From an uncultured Prochlorococcus sp. (lineage in GTDB: Bacteria > Cyanobacteriota > Cyanobacteriia > PCC-6307 > Cyanobiaceae), in contig CACLUD010000007.1 in the NCBI GenBank assembly GCA_902609995.1, positions 1-37,148 of the forward strand: DNA of 37,148 bases, in the 5' to 3' direction. Position numbers and translations under genes: made by a program. Under the pieces are notes generated by a model. It was not told where the DNA came from and did no database searches. It worked only from the letters and a program-made list of their open reading frames with translations. This document shows, one piece after another, positions 18,301 to 27,885 of this stretch; the stretch's first letter is position 1; each line of letters starts with the position of its first letter.

Positions 18301-19899
18301 ATTAGTAACTTGTGCAAATCTTTGTTTGAAATAGTCATATAAGATGTGAGGCTTTGAAGAAAGTACTGCTAATGGGATATCATCACCCATACAATATGTT
18401 GGTTCTTTAGAAAGAGAAGCCATTGAATCAAGAATGAGGTCATTATCTTCTGAGGAAAAACCAAAAGCAGTTTGCTGTTGGAGCAACTCAAGATCTTTTA
18501 AATTACATATATTAGACCATTCATTTTTTGTGAGTTTTACAATTCTTTTTTGTAGAAGACTTTTATAGCTTTTTCTTTTTGCAGCTTCTGCTTTAACTTC
18601 CCAGTTTCTTAAAATTTTGTTCTGAGATAAGTCTACTGCAAGCATTTGGCCTGGCCCCAATCGTCCTTTTTCAATAACTCTGTTTTCTTCAATATCGACG
18701 ACACCTGTCTCTGAACCCATTATCACAAAACCGTCATTTGTAATTGAATATCTAGCAGGTCTTAATCCATTCCTATCAAGTGTCGCTCCAACAAAATTTC
18801 CATCTGCAAATACTAATAAAGCAGGTCCGTCCCAAGCTTCTTGGAGAGTAGCTGAATATTCATAAAAAGCTTTAATATCTTCTCGATTTTCAAGTTCTGG
18901 TTGATCTCGAAATGCTTCTGGAACAAGTTTTAGTAAAGAATCAGTTATTGGTTTGCCTGAACGAATATTAATTTCTAGAGTTGCGTCAAGATTTGATGAA
19001 TCACTTTTGTTTATATCTACTATTGGCTTGATATCGTGTGAAAGCTCTCCCCAAAACTCATCTATATGTTTTTCCGATGCTTTTGCCCAATTAATGTTGC
19101 CTAAAAGTGTATTAATTTCTCCATTATGACCTAAAAATCTCATAGGTTGGGCAAGAGGCCATTTGGGTAACGTATTTGTGCTAAATCTTCGATGGTAAAC
19201 AGAAAAAGAAACTTTAAAATCTTCTTTTTTTAGGTCTTCGAAAAATTCTGATAAAACTTCAGATCTAACCATACCTTTGTAGACAACGGTTTTGGAACTC
19301 AGTGATGCGAAATAAAATTCGCATTCACCGATAGCATTTTTTGTATTATCTCTTATCCTTTTTTCAATTCTTTTTCTTAGTTGAAATAAGAGCATCTCAA
19401 TATCTCTACTATCATCTTTTTCTAAGCAGACGATCCATTGGCTTATAAATGGTGCGTTTGCTTTTGCTAAAAATCCTAATGTTTCATTATTTATCGGTAC
19501 ATTTCTCCAAAATGTTTCTTTGAAATTTAATTTTTTCGCTTCCTCATCACATACAAGTCTTGATTCTTTAACTTTTGATTCATTATCTGGCATGAAAATC
19601 ATACCTAAACCCCTTTTTTTATGGGTTTTAGTATCCAAATTTAATTCTCTTTCTAAAAATGTCCATGGAATTGAACATAAAATCCCTGCTCCATCACCAG
19701 AATCACTATCTCCTCCGCATCCTCCCCTATGCTCCATACAATTAAGTCCTTTCAGAGATTGCTTTAGTATCCAATTACTCTCTTTGCCGTCGATATTTGC
19801 AATGAAGCCAACACCACAAGCATCCTTCTCTCCAATAATTCCTTTCGGAGAATAACTATCTTGATATGGCTTGATGCTTCTTTTGATACTCTCTCGCAT
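15328..19899 (-). CDS. gltB: Ferredoxin-dependent glutamate synthase (Fd-GOGAT)
   Basis: This 1523-residue enzyme makes two glutamates from glutamine and 2-oxoglutarate, using photosynthetic ferredoxin. The class II amidotransferase domain starts with the nucleophile Cys28 in DACGVGF after a 27-residue propeptide. A central domain leads to the FMN/synthase domain with GEGGQLPGPKVD and SGHDGGTGASP. The 3Fe-4S cysteines are C1154, C1160 and C1165 in CIMARVCHTNKC. The C-terminal GXGXG beta-helix domain includes GMTGGIAYIL. No separate small subunit gene follows, which supports the ferredoxin type (also named glsF). With glutamine synthetase it forms the main ammonium assimilation route. It is divergent from rpsL. 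Confidence 0.97.
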   Translation of the reverse strand: MRESIKRSIKPYQDSYSPKGIIGEKDACGVGFIANIDGKESNWILKQSLKGLNCMEHRGGCGGDSDSGDGAGILCSIPWTFLERELNLDTKTHKKRGLGMIFMPDNESKVKESRLVCDEEAKKLNFKETFWRNVPINNETLGFLAKANAPFISQWIVCLEKDDSRDIEMLLFQLRKRIEKRIRDNTKNAIGECEFYFASLSSKTVVYKGMVRSEVLSEFFEDLKKEDFKVSFSVYHRRFSTNTLPKWPLAQPMRFLGHNGEINTLLGNINWAKASEKHIDEFWGELSHDIKPIVDINKSDSSNLDATLEINIRSGKPITDSLLKLVPEAFRDQPELENREDIKAFYEYSATLQEAWDGPALLVFADGNFVGATLDRNGLRPARYSITNDGFVIMGSETGVVDIEENRVIEKGRLGPGQMLAVDLSQNKILRNWEVKAEAAKRKSYKSLLQKRIVKLTKNEWSNICNLKDLELLQQQTAFGFSSEDNDLILDSMASLSKEPTYCMGDDIPLAVLSSKPHILYDYFKQRFAQVTNPPIDPLREKLVMSLEMHLGERCSPFESNDTKPFIHLKSPIINEQELISLKESEIKSKTLSSLFDIEEGIKGFEAKLDDICKVSEKAINEGCSLIIISDKGVSSKKSFIPPLLAVGAIHHYLLKKEIRLKASLIIETGQCWSTHHLACLIGYGVSAVCPWLTLESGRHWLQHPKTQKLIASKKINPLSIDDVQENIKKALEDGLRKILSKIGISLLSSYHGAQIFESVGLGSDLIKIAFDGTTSRIAGITLKELANESLLFHTKAFPEIDLKKLEFLGFVQFRNNGEYHANNPEMSKVLHSALKQGPGYDHFETYKTLIRNRPVTSLRDLLSINSTRKSIHIDEVESVESICKRFCTGGMSLGALSREAHEVLAVAMNRIGGKSNSGEGGEDPARFNVLNDIDENTQSAILPSIKGLENGDTACSAIKQIASGRFGVTPEYLRSGKQLEIKMAQGAKPGEGGQLPGPKVDSYIAKLRNSKPGVALISPPPHHDIYSIEDLAQLIHDLHQVHPKAKVSVKLVSEIGIGTIAAGVSKANADVIQISGHDGGTGASPLSSIKHAGLPWELGVAEVHKSLMENNLRGRVLLRTDGGLKTGWDVVIAALLGAEEFGFGSVAMIAEGCIMARVCHTNKCPVGVATQKEELRKRFKGLPENVVNFFLYIAEEIRQIMSSIGVSNMEELIGNQEFLTARDIKLPKTANIDLSSLIKKGTQNKDRSWLKHSKTAHTNGYVLEDQLLSENEFINSIKNHGKLTKEIEIRNTDRSVCAKISGEIAALYGNNGFNGELNLNFIGYAGQSFGAFLLKGMHIQLIGEANDYVCKGMNGGVLTIVPPQVDDKSSEQVILGNTCLYGATGGKLFALGKSGERFAVRNSGATAVTEGSGDHCCEYMTGGKIVILGSTGRNIGAGMTGGIAYILDENNDLEYKVNKEIVSIHKITNLKQEEILLEILSEYQEKTNSLKASKIINNWSNFKGIFKIVVPPSEEEMLGLQS

Positions 19900-20032
19900 A
19901 GATTATTTAACTATATAAGAAATTAATTTTATTACTATTATAAAAATTAATATCAAAATACAAAGCAAAAATAATGAAGAATTACTAAACAAATAAAAAT
20001 TTCATATATAAATCAAAAAAAATAAAAAATAC

Positions 20033-20061
20033 TTTAGTTATGACTCGTAAAAGGTTATGAT
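20033..20061 (+). promoter_or_regulatory. Candidate promoter of the str operon
   Basis: TATGAT at 20056-20061, preceded by GG, resembles an extended -10 box, 33 bases before the rpsL ATG. The sequence 17 bases upstream (around 20033) is TTTAGT, a weak -35. This is the only reasonable sigma-70 match in the gltB-rpsL space, which is otherwise AT-rich. Confidence 0.35.
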
Positions 20062-20093
20062 ATGCGGATATGTATTTTTATTTATAAATATAA

Positions 20094-20471
20094 ATGCCGA
20101 CCATTTCCCAATTAATTGGATCAGAAAGAAAACGTCTGACAAGAAAAACAAAATCTCCTGCACTTAAATCTTGTCCAGAGAGAAGAGGAGTATGTACAAG
20201 GGTTTATACCTCTACTCCTAAGAAACCTAATTCCGCTCTAAGAAAAGTTGCCAGAGTTAGATTAACTTCAGGTTTTGAAGTTACAGCATATATTCCTGGA
20301 ATCGGGCATAATTTACAGGAGCACTCTGTAGTCTTACTCAGGGGAGGAAGAGTTAAAGATCTACCGGGGGTAAGATACCATATAATAAGAGGAACCTTAG
20401 ATACTGCAGGAGTCAAAGATAGACGTCAATCCAGGTCTAAATATGGTGCAAAAGCTCCTAAAAATGATTAA
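20094..20471 (+). CDS. rpsL: 30S ribosomal protein S12
   Basis: This 125-residue protein begins [14 protein letters not shown]. It contains the decoding-centre loop [17 protein letters not shown], where streptomycin resistance mutations usually fall, and [15 protein letters not shown] with the Asp that is beta-methylthiolated in many bacteria. S12 sits at the A site and monitors codon-anticodon pairing. It is the first gene of the str operon; rpsG follows after 26 bases. Confidence 0.99.
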   Translation: MPTISQLIGSERKRLTRKTKSPALKSCPERRGVCTRVYTSTPKKPNSALRKVARVRLTSGFEVTAYIPGIGHNLQEHSVVLLRGGRVKDLPGVRYHIIRGTLDTAGVKDRRQSRSKYGAKAPKND

Positions 20472-20497
20472 TTTTTTAACATCAATTCTTTTCTAAA

Positions 20498-20968
20498 ATG
20501 TCACGTCGTAATGCAGCAGTAAAAAGACCGGTTTTACCAGACCCTCAATTTAATAGTCGTCTTGCCTCCATGATGATTTCTAGATTGATGAAACATGGCA
20601 AAAAATCTACTGCACAAAAAATATTATCAGATGCTTTCTCTCTAATCAGTGAGAGAACAGGTGGAAATGCTGTGGAGCTATTTGAAACAGCTGTAAAAAA
20701 TGCAACACCTTTAGTAGAGGTGAGAGCTAGAAGAGTTGGAGGTGCTACTTATCAAGTTCCTATGGAAGTTCGTCAAGAAAGAGGAACTGCTATGGCACTA
20801 AGATGGCTTGTTACTTTTTCAAGAGGAAGAAATGGAAAGAGTATGTCACAAAAATTAGCAGGTGAATTAATGGATGCAGCTAATGAAACTGGTAGCTCAG
20901 TTAAGAAGAGAGAAGATACTCATAAAATGGCAGAAGCTAATAAGGCTTTTGCTCACTACAGATACTAA
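20498..20968 (+). CDS. rpsG: 30S ribosomal protein S7
   Basis: The 156 residues start [16 protein letters not shown] and include [21 protein letters not shown], the rRNA-binding core of S7. S7 nucleates assembly of the 30S head and contacts E-site tRNA. It is the second gene of the str operon; a 104-base gap with a hairpin separates it from fusA. Confidence 0.99.
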   Translation: MSRRNAAVKRPVLPDPQFNSRLASMMISRLMKHGKKSTAQKILSDAFSLISERTGGNAVELFETAVKNATPLVEVRARRVGGATYQVPMEVRQERGTAMALRWLVTFSRGRNGKSMSQKLAGELMDAANETGSSVKKREDTHKMAEANKAFAHYRY

Positions 20969-21011
20969 TTTCGACCCAAAATGGTCCTTATTTAGTTTAT
21001 TATTAAACAAA

Positions 21012-21033
21012 AGTTTATTTGATTAAATAAACT
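21012..21033 (+). other. AT-rich 9-bp hairpin between rpsG and fusA
   Basis: AGTTTATTT (21012-21020) and AAATAAACT (21025-21033) pair perfectly around GATT. There is no following T run, so termination is unlikely; RNA processing or stability control is possible. Because it is nearly all A-T pairs, its stability is modest. Confidence 0.4.
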
Positions 21034-21072
21034 GTAGCTATTTAGCTATTTATTCTATTTGGAGTTTTAACA

Positions 21073-23148
21073 TTGGCACGCGACTTTCCCCTTGAACGAG
21101 TAAGGAATATAGGTATAGCCGCTCATATTGACGCTGGTAAAACAACTACTACTGAAAGAATACTTTTTTATTCAGGGGTTGTTCACAAAATTGGAGAGGT
21201 ACATGATGGTGCTGCAGTAACAGATTGGATGGCCCAAGAAAGAGAGAGAGGGATTACTATTACAGCTGCTGCTATTTCTACAAGTTGGCAAGATCATAGA
21301 ATAAATATTATTGATACTCCAGGCCACGTTGACTTTACAATTGAAGTTGAAAGATCAATGAGAGTTTTAGATGGTGTTATAGCTGTTTTTTGTGCGGTGG
21401 GAGGAGTTCAGCCACAATCAGAGACTGTTTGGAGACAAGCTGATAGATACTCTGTTCCAAGGATGGTTTTTGTCAATAAGATGGATAGAACAGGCGCAGA
21501 CTTACTAAAAGTTAATCAACAAATTAAAGATCGTCTCAAAGCAAATGCTTTTCCTATTCAACTTCCAATTGGAGCTGAAGGTGATCTTTCAGGAATTATT
21601 GATTTAGTAAGTAATAAGGCCTATTTGTACAAAAATGATTTAGGAACTGATATTGAAGAAGCTCCAATACCAGAAGATATGAAAGACGAGGCATTGGAAT
21701 GGAGAAGTAAATTAATGGAAAGTGTCGCAGAAAATGATGAAGAATTAATTGAAATATTTTTGGATAAGGGAGAATTAACTGAAGATCAATTAAAAAAAGG
21801 GATTAGAGAAGGGGTTCTCAAACATGGTTTAGTTCCTGTTTTATGCGGATCAGCCTTTAAGAATAAAGGGGTCCAATTAGTTCTTGATGCAGTAGTTGAT
21901 TATTTACCAGCTCCAATTGATGTAAAACCAATTCAAGGTGTTTTACCAAATGGTAAAGAAGATGTTAGACCTTCTGATGATAATGCTCCTTTCAGTGCAC
22001 TTGCATTCAAAGTCATGTCTGATCCTTATGGAAAACTAACTTTTGTAAGAATGTATTCTGGAGTGCTTTCTAAAGGCAGCTATGTTATGAATTCAACTAA
22101 GGATGCTAAAGAGAGAATTTCAAGGTTAGTTATCTTAAAAGCCGATGAAAGGGAAGAAGTTGATGAATTAAGAGCAGGAGATTTAGGTGCGGTGTTGGGA
22201 TTGAAGAATACAACAACTGGTGACACCTTATGTAATACAGATGACCCAATAGTTCTAGAAACTTTATTTATCCCCGAACCTGTTATTTCAGTTGCTGTAG
22301 AACCAAAAACCAAAGGAGATATGGAGAAACTTTCTAAGGCTTTACAAGCCTTATCTGAAGAGGATCCAACCTTTAGGGTAAGTACAGATCAAGAGACTAA
22401 TCAAACTGTTATAGCCGGCATGGGCGAACTACATCTTGAAATTCTTGTAGACAGAATGTTAAGAGAGTTCAAAGTTGAGGCAAATATAGGCGCCCCTCAG
22501 GTTTCTTATAGAGAAACAATTAGATCAAGTTCCAAGGGTGAAGGTAAATATGCAAGACAAACAGGAGGTAAAGGACAATATGGACACGTAGTTATTGAAA
22601 TGGAACCTGCCGAAGTCGGTAAAGGGTTTGAATTTGTTAACAAAATCGTGGGTGGAACTGTGCCAAAAGAATATATTGGACCAGCCTCAAATGGAATGAA
22701 AGAAACCTGTGAATCAGGGGTTCTTGCCGGTTATCCGCTGATTGATGTAAAAGTAACACTAGTCGATGGTTCGTTCCACGATGTAGACTCATCTGAAATG
22801 GCCTTCAAAATTGCAGGTTCAATGGCTTTTAAAGATGGGGTTAAAAAATGCAACCCTGTCCTCTTAGAGCCTATGATGAAAGTCGAGGTCGAAAGTCCTG
22901 ATGATTTTCTTGGATCTGTAATTGGTGATCTCTCTTCAAGGAGAGGTCAAGTAGAAGGACAATCTGTCGATGATGGATTGTCTAAAGTACAAGCCAAAGT
23001 GCCTTTAGCCGAAATGTTCGGTTATGCCACTCAACTCCGATCAATGACTCAAGGTCGGGGCATATTCTCAATGGAGTTCGCAAATTATGAGGAAGTTCCT
23101 CGTAACGTTGCTGAAGCTATCATTTCCAAGAATCAGGGCAACTCCTGA
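21073..23148 (+). CDS. fusA: Elongation factor G
   Basis: This 691-residue translocase has the GTPase motifs [10 protein letters not shown] (G1), DTPGHVDF (G3) and NKMDR (G4), followed by domains II-V. It moves tRNAs and mRNA through the ribosome and, with RRF, splits ribosomes. The start codon is TTG 21073, with GGAG at 21061-21064 eight bases upstream. The sequence [14 protein letters not shown] directly after it is the normal EF-G N-terminus, so the rare start is real. It is the third gene of the str operon. Confidence 0.98.
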   Translation: MARDFPLERVRNIGIAAHIDAGKTTTTERILFYSGVVHKIGEVHDGAAVTDWMAQERERGITITAAAISTSWQDHRINIIDTPGHVDFTIEVERSMRVLDGVIAVFCAVGGVQPQSETVWRQADRYSVPRMVFVNKMDRTGADLLKVNQQIKDRLKANAFPIQLPIGAEGDLSGIIDLVSNKAYLYKNDLGTDIEEAPIPEDMKDEALEWRSKLMESVAENDEELIEIFLDKGELTEDQLKKGIREGVLKHGLVPVLCGSAFKNKGVQLVLDAVVDYLPAPIDVKPIQGVLPNGKEDVRPSDDNAPFSALAFKVMSDPYGKLTFVRMYSGVLSKGSYVMNSTKDAKERISRLVILKADEREEVDELRAGDLGAVLGLKNTTTGDTLCNTDDPIVLETLFIPEPVISVAVEPKTKGDMEKLSKALQALSEEDPTFRVSTDQETNQTVIAGMGELHLEILVDRMLREFKVEANIGAPQVSYRETIRSSSKGEGKYARQTGGKGQYGHVVIEMEPAEVGKGFEFVNKIVGGTVPKEYIGPASNGMKETCESGVLAGYPLIDVKVTLVDGSFHDVDSSEMAFKIAGSMAFKDGVKKCNPVLLEPMMKVEVESPDDFLGSVIGDLSSRRGQVEGQSVDDGLSKVQAKVPLAEMFGYATQLRSMTQGRGIFSMEFANYEEVPRNVAEAIISKNQGNS

Positions 23149-23191
23149 TTTCTAAACTAAACACTATTTAACCCTCGATTCTTTAATTCAA

Positions 23192-24391
23192 ATGGCTCGC
23201 GAGAAGTTCGAAAGGAACAAACCACATGTCAACATAGGTACTATTGGCCACGTTGATCATGGAAAAACAACCCTGACTGCTGCTATTACTAATGTTTTAG
23301 CTAAAAAAGGTCAAGCACAAGCTCAAGACTATGGAGACATCGATGGTGCTCCAGAAGAAAGAGAACGTGGCATTACAATTAATACTGCACACGTTGAATA
23401 CGAAACAGCCGACAGACATTATGCTCACGTTGACTGTCCAGGTCACGCTGATTATGTGAAAAACATGATCACTGGTGCAGCTCAAATGGATGGTGCAATT
23501 TTAGTTTGTGCAGCAACAGATGGTCCTATGGCTCAAACAAAAGAACATATTCTTTTAGCAAAACAAGTTGGAGTTCCTGCTTTGGTTGTTGCTTTGAATA
23601 AATGTGACATGGTAGATGATGAAGAAATCATTGAACTTGTTGAAATGGAAATCAGAGAACTTCTTGATAGTTATGATTTCCCAGGTGATGATATACCCAT
23701 CGTTCAAGTTTCAGGTCTAAAAGCTTTAGAAGGAGATTCTACTTGGGAATCTAAAATTGAAGAATTAATGACTGCCGTTGATGCTAGTATTCCTGAGCCT
23801 GAAAGAGAAATAGACAAGCCATTTTTGATGGCAATTGAAGATGTATTTTCTATCACTGGTAGAGGAACTGTTGCCACTGGAAGAATAGAGAGAGGAAAAG
23901 TCAAAGTTGGTGAAGAAGTTGAAATAGTTGGAATAAGAGATACAAGATTGACTACAGTCACGGGCGTTGAAATGTTCCGTAAACTTCTTGATGAAGGTAT
24001 GGCTGGAGACAATGTTGGACTACTTTTACGTGGTGTTCAGAAAGAAGATATCGAAAGAGGTATGGTTCTTGTTAAAAAAGGTTCGATTACTCCTCATACA
24101 AAATTTGAAGGAGAAGTTTATGTCCTTAAGAAAGAAGAGGGTGGTAGACATACACCTTTCTTTGCTGGTTACCGACCACAATTTTATATAAGAACAACAG
24201 ATGTAACTGGACAAATCACTGCATTCACATCTGATGATGGAGCCAATGTTGAGATGGTAATGCCAGGTGACAGGATAAAAATGACTGGAGAATTAATTTG
24301 CCCAGTTGCGATTGAACAAGGTATGCGCTTTGCTATTCGCGAAGGTGGTCGTACTATTGGAGCTGGTGTTGTTTCTAAGATTATTCAATAA
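23192..24391 (+). CDS. tufA: Elongation factor Tu
   Basis: The 399 residues contain [22 protein letters not shown] and NKCDMVDD, then the two beta-barrel domains. EF-Tu brings aminoacyl-tRNA to the A site. The gene follows fusA by 43 bases. Codon choice is noticeably cleaner than in the hypothetical genes nearby, as expected for high expression. A strong hairpin lies downstream before rpsJ. Confidence 0.99.
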   Translation: MAREKFERNKPHVNIGTIGHVDHGKTTLTAAITNVLAKKGQAQAQDYGDIDGAPEERERGITINTAHVEYETADRHYAHVDCPGHADYVKNMITGAAQMDGAILVCAATDGPMAQTKEHILLAKQVGVPALVVALNKCDMVDDEEIIELVEMEIRELLDSYDFPGDDIPIVQVSGLKALEGDSTWESKIEELMTAVDASIPEPEREIDKPFLMAIEDVFSITGRGTVATGRIERGKVKVGEEVEIVGIRDTRLTTVTGVEMFRKLLDEGMAGDNVGLLLRGVQKEDIERGMVLVKKGSITPHTKFEGEVYVLKKEEGGRHTPFFAGYRPQFYIRTTDVTGQITAFTSDDGANVEMVMPGDRIKMTGELICPVAIEQGMRFAIREGGRTIGAGVVSKIIQ

Positions 24392-24450
24392 TTTTCTTAA
24401 TTTTATGAAGTTTACCTTTGATAAATTAAAATAGTTGAATACAAAGATAT

Positions 24451-24473
24451 GGGTTATTGATTATCAATAACCC
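24451..24473 (+). terminator. Strong 10-bp hairpin between tufA and rpsJ (partial terminator or processing site)
   Basis: GGGTTATTGA (24451-24460) and TCAATAACCC (24464-24473) are perfect complements around the loop TTA. The following sequence is CTTTATAAAG, a poor T tract, so full termination is unlikely. It sits 60 bases after the tufA stop and 26 before the rpsJ start. It may lower rpsJ relative to tufA or protect the tufA 3' end after processing. Confidence 0.5.
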
Positions 24474-24499
24474 CTTTATAAAGAGATTAATTTAAACTT

Positions 24500-24820
24500 A
24501 TGACAGCTTCACTTACTCAACAAAAAATACGTATCAGATTAAAAGCCTTCGATAGAAGAATGCTTGATTTATCTTGTGACAAAATAATTCAAACGGCAGA
24601 TACAACCGCTGCGTCAGCTATTGGACCTATACCATTACCGACTAAAAGAAAAATTTATTGCGTTTTAAGATCGCCTCATGTAGATAAAGATTCTAGAGAG
24701 CATTTTGAGACCAGAACTCATAGGAGAATAATCGATATTTATAGTCCTTCTGCTAAAACTATAGATGCATTAATGAAATTGGATCTTCCCAGTGGTGTAG
24801 ACATAGAAGTTAAATTATAA
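24500..24820 (+). CDS. rpsJ: 30S ribosomal protein S10
   Basis: This 106-residue protein has the S10 core: [25 protein letters not shown] and the loop [18 protein letters not shown]10 binds the 30S head and, as NusE in well-studied bacteria, takes part in antitermination. Its place after tufA, rather than at the head of the S10 operon, is the usual cyanobacterial arrangement. Confidence 0.99.
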   Translation: MTASLTQQKIRIRLKAFDRRMLDLSCDKIIQTADTTAASAIGPIPLPTKRKIYCVLRSPHVDKDSREHFETRTHRRIIDIYSPSAKTIDALMKLDLPSGVDIEVKL

Positions 24821-24875
24821 GAAATCCCGAATAGAACTTTAATTCACTAAAATAAAAAAAACAATTGAGGTTTAA

Positions 24876-25532
24876 ATGGGAGAGCTTTCAGTAAGGGAAT
24901 TACCATTATTCCCTCTACCAGAAGTTGTTCTTTTCCCACAAGAAGTCTTGCCACTACATATCTTTGAGTCGAGATACAGAATTATGCTTAAATCTGTACT
25001 TGAAACAGATTCAATGTTTGGAGTAATCAAATGGGATCCCAACAAAAAGAGTATGGCTAACGTTGGCTGTTGTGCACAGATAATTAAACATCAAACGGCT
25101 GAAGATGGTAGAAGTAATATAATTACTTTGGGACAGCAAAGATTTCAAGTTCTTGAAATTGTACGTTCCACACCTTATTGTTCAGCAATGGTAAGTTGGA
25201 TCACTGACGAAAATATTGATAGTTTTCAAAGTTTAGACGTTTTAAGAGATTCAGTCACTGAAGCTTTAAATGATGTAGTTAAATTAACTAGTAAACTAAC
25301 TAATTCTCAGAAAGTTCTTCCTGATAAGTTACCTGAGAACCCTATGGAACTGTCTTTTTGGATCGGTGCTCATCTAGGAGGGCCAGTAGCAGAAGAGCAG
25401 CAAAAACTTTTAGAGGAGAGGAACACACATACTCGTTTGCAGAGAGAGTTTGAAATGTTAGATCATACTAGAAAACAATTAGCAGCTAGAACAGCTTTAA
25501 AAGAAAGTTTTCCTGATATCAAAGAAAACTAA
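24876..25532 (+). CDS. LON-substrate-binding-domain protein
   Basis: The 218 residues form a stand-alone Lon N-terminal domain: LPLFPLPEVVLFPQEVLPLH (residues 8-27), IFESRYRIML, then TLGQQRFQVLEI. The ATPase and protease domains of Lon are absent. Such free-standing proteins are universal in cyanobacteria; a substrate-recognition or adaptor role is inferred from the fold only. The C-terminus is a charged helix. The next gene's ATG follows its TAA directly, so the two are cotranscribed. Confidence 0.9.
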   Translation: MGELSVRELPLFPLPEVVLFPQEVLPLHIFESRYRIMLKSVLETDSMFGVIKWDPNKKSMANVGCCAQIIKHQTAEDGRSNIITLGQQRFQVLEIVRSTPYCSAMVSWITDENIDSFQSLDVLRDSVTEALNDVVKLTSKLTNSQKVLPDKLPENPMELSFWIGAHLGGPVAEEQQKLLEERNTHTRLQREFEMLDHTRKQLAARTALKESFPDIKEN

Positions 25533-26468
25533 ATGTCTATTTTTTTAATATCTGCCCTTGTTATATTTTTAACATTATTATTTTCTTCTTTAATACTTTG
25601 GAGAATTAATACTAGAAAATACATCTCTTCGAGAACTGTAGCTAAAGCATATGATTCCTGGACTCAAGATAAATTACTAGAAAGATTGTGGGGAGAGCAT
25701 ATACATCTAGGTTTTTATCCTTTAAATAAAAATATTGACTTTAGAGAGGCTAAAGTTCAATTTGTGCATGAGTTAGTAAGTTGGAGTGGTCTAGATAAAT
25801 TACCTAGAGGTTCAAGGGTTTTAGATGTCGGTTGCGGAATAGGTGGAAGTTCTAGAATTCTCGCGAATTATTATGGATTTAATGTCACTGGAATAACTAT
25901 TAGTCCAGCTCAAGTAAAAAGAGCAAAAGAACTTACGCCTTATGAATGTAAATGCAACTTCAAAGTTATGGATGCTTTGGATTTGAAATTTGAAGAGGGA
26001 ACATTCGATGGTGTTTGGAGTGTTGAGGCAGGAGCCCATATGAATAATAAAACTAAATTTGCTGATCAAATGTTAAAAACCTTAAGACCTGGAGGATATT
26101 TAGCATTGGCTGATTGGAATTCAAGAGATTTACAAACGCACCCCCCATCGATGCTTGAAAAAATAATTTTAAAACAATTACTTGAACAGTGGGTTCATCC
26201 TAAATTTATAAGTATCAATGACTTTAGTAGTATTCTTATAAATAACAAAAATAGTTCAGGTAAAGTTTTATCCTCTAATTGGAATTCTTTTACAAACCCC
26301 TCTTGGTTTGATTCAATATTTGAAGGAATGAGAAGGCCTAACGCAATTTTATCCCTTGGTCCAGGAGCGATTATAAAGTCTATTAGAGAGATACCTACAA
26401 TACTTTTAATGGATTGGGCCTTTAAAAAAGGTTTAATGGAATTTGGAGTTTATAAATGTAGAGGTTAA
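25533..26468 (+). CDS. MPBQ/MSBQ-type quinone methyltransferase (Sll0418-like)
   Basis: This 311-residue SAM methyltransferase has an N-terminal membrane helix (about 3-23), then SSRTVAKAYDSWTQD, WGEHIHLGFY, the SAM motif VLDVGCGIGGSSRILA and WSVEAGAHM. It closely follows the remembered pattern of the Synechocystis Sll0418 protein, including ITISPAQVKRAKELT and a REIPTILLM end. Those enzymes methylate the aromatic ring of plastoquinone or tocopherol precursors at the membrane. As Prochlorococcus depends on plastoquinone, that is the likely role. It begins immediately after the upstream stop codon and ends one base before the convergent pheA stop. Confidence 0.85.
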   Translation: MSIFLISALVIFLTLLFSSLILWRINTRKYISSRTVAKAYDSWTQDKLLERLWGEHIHLGFYPLNKNIDFREAKVQFVHELVSWSGLDKLPRGSRVLDVGCGIGGSSRILANYYGFNVTGITISPAQVKRAKELTPYECKCNFKVMDALDLKFEEGTFDGVWSVEAGAHMNNKTKFADQMLKTLRPGGYLALADWNSRDLQTHPPSMLEKIILKQLLEQWVHPKFISINDFSSILINNKNSSGKVLSSNWNSFTNPSWFDSIFEGMRRPNAILSLGPGAIIKSIREIPTILLMDWAFKKGLMEFGVYKCRG

Positions 26469-27314
26469 TTAGTCTAAATTAATCTTTTCTGATAAGTAAC
26501 ATCCAAAGTCGATCAAATGTTTACATAATGGTTGTATTTTTTTCTTTAATTTATTAAATGCTTCAGTATTTGTTTTAGTATTTATTTCAACATCAACATA
26601 GATAATATATTCTCCTAGTTCTCTCTTTGAGGGTCTAGACTCTATTTTACTCATATTGAATCCAAATTCTGCAATATATTTTAAAGCTTCAAGTAAAGCA
26701 CCAGGATTATTTGAGAGTAATGAGAAGGCAAAACTTGCAATATTGGCTCTATCTACAATGTATTCTTTACTCAACAATACAAATCTTGTACAGTTACCTG
26801 GGACATCATTAATAGGAAATGCTAATTCTTTAAGTCCTTCTATTTCAATAAGAGATTTCGAACCAATAGCTGCTCTAAATGAGCTTCCTTTTACCATATT
26901 CACAGCTTCTGAAGTTGATTTCGTTGATAAAGTAATAGCTTCTGGAAGATTCTCAGAAAGCCATTCTGAGCATTGAGCTAAAGCTTGTGGATGAGATAAC
27001 ACTTCAGATATCTCTGAAATCTTGCCATCACTAATTAATGCATGTTTTATTGGCAAAACAATTGCTTTATTTATATTAATATCAGGAAATTTCCAAAGCG
27101 CGTCTAAAGTAGTTGTTACTCCTCCTTCAACAGAATTCTCAATGGGCACTATTGCTGCATCACAATTGTTGTAGGCTATTGATTTAATAACCGAATAAAG
27201 CCCGTTACATGGTACAAATAAAGGTGACTTAAAATTAGCAAGCTTTGATAAAATATGAGCTGCTTTTTCAGCGTATGTCCCTTTAGGGCCTAAATATGCA
27301 ATTTGTTTGCTCAT
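26469..27314 (-). CDS. pheA: Prephenate dehydratase
   Basis: The 281 residues comprise a catalytic domain starting IAYLGPKGTYAEKAA, with VPIENSVEGGV and the GNCTRF active-site motif, and a C-terminal ACT domain (LLSNNPGALLEALKYIAEFG, then KIESRPSK). It converts prephenate to phenylpyruvate in phenylalanine synthesis. The ACT domain carries the ESRP motif linked to feedback inhibition by phenylalanine. No chorismate mutase domain is fused. Its stop codon abuts that of the convergent methyltransferase with no gap. Confidence 0.96.
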   Translation of the reverse strand: MSKQIAYLGPKGTYAEKAAHILSKLANFKSPLFVPCNGLYSVIKSIAYNNCDAAIVPIENSVEGGVTTTLDALWKFPDININKAIVLPIKHALISDGKISEISEVLSHPQALAQCSEWLSENLPEAITLSTKSTSEAVNMVKGSSFRAAIGSKSLIEIEGLKELAFPINDVPGNCTRFVLLSKEYIVDRANIASFAFSLLSNNPGALLEALKYIAEFGFNMSKIESRPSKRELGEYIIYVDVEINTKTNTEAFNKLKKKIQPLCKHLIDFGCYLSEKINLD

Positions 27315-27366
27315 GATAAATTGTAAGAAAAAAAGAGATCAAATAAGCATTGGAGGTATATAGAAA

Positions 27367-27885
27367 ATGCTTTTAGCTTTTGATGCAAAACAGAAACTTA
27401 AACTTTCTGTTACGAGAAATAAAGAATATCTTTCTAAATATCTTTTGGAGGAAGAAAGAGTTGTTGGAGCAATGCTAGACCCAAATAAATTAGAACCTGA
27501 AGGGGATGGAATGTATAAGTACACTGTAACAAGTTTCAAGGTTTTTCAATTAGATGTTAAACCTGTTGTATCAATTGCAGTTGAGAAAAATGAGGGTGTT
27601 TTAAAAATGAGTGCACTTGATAGTAAATTAGATGGTTTAGGAATGGTTGAAGACTTCAATTTGATTTTGAAAGCAAATTTGGAGGCAACTGATTTTGGGT
27701 TAGAAGGTGAAGCCTTACTCGGAGTTTCAGTAAGTCAACCGCCTCTTTTGAAACTTTTGCCAAAGAAAATTTTAGAATCTACCGGTCATTCAGTATTGAA
27801 TGGAATTTTATTAGGAATAAAATCTAGAGTTCAACAACAATTAATAAAAGATTTTGTAAATTGGTGTGAATCAAATCGGAGTTGA
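27367..27885 (+). CDS. DUF1997 family protein
   Basis: This 172-residue protein matches the pattern of the cyanobacterial and plastid DUF1997 family: [40 protein letters not shown], then [20 protein letters not shown] and a hydrophobic [16 protein letters not shown] end. The fold is predicted to be lipid- or ligand-binding and the function is unknown. The last 15 bases overlap the 3' end of the convergent rnhB. Confidence 0.8.
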   Translation: MLLAFDAKQKLKLSVTRNKEYLSKYLLEEERVVGAMLDPNKLEPEGDGMYKYTVTSFKVFQLDVKPVVSIAVEKNEGVLKMSALDSKLDGLGMVEDFNLILKANLEATDFGLEGEALLGVSVSQPPLLKLLPKKILESTGHSVLNGILLGIKSRVQQQLIKDFVNWCESNRS

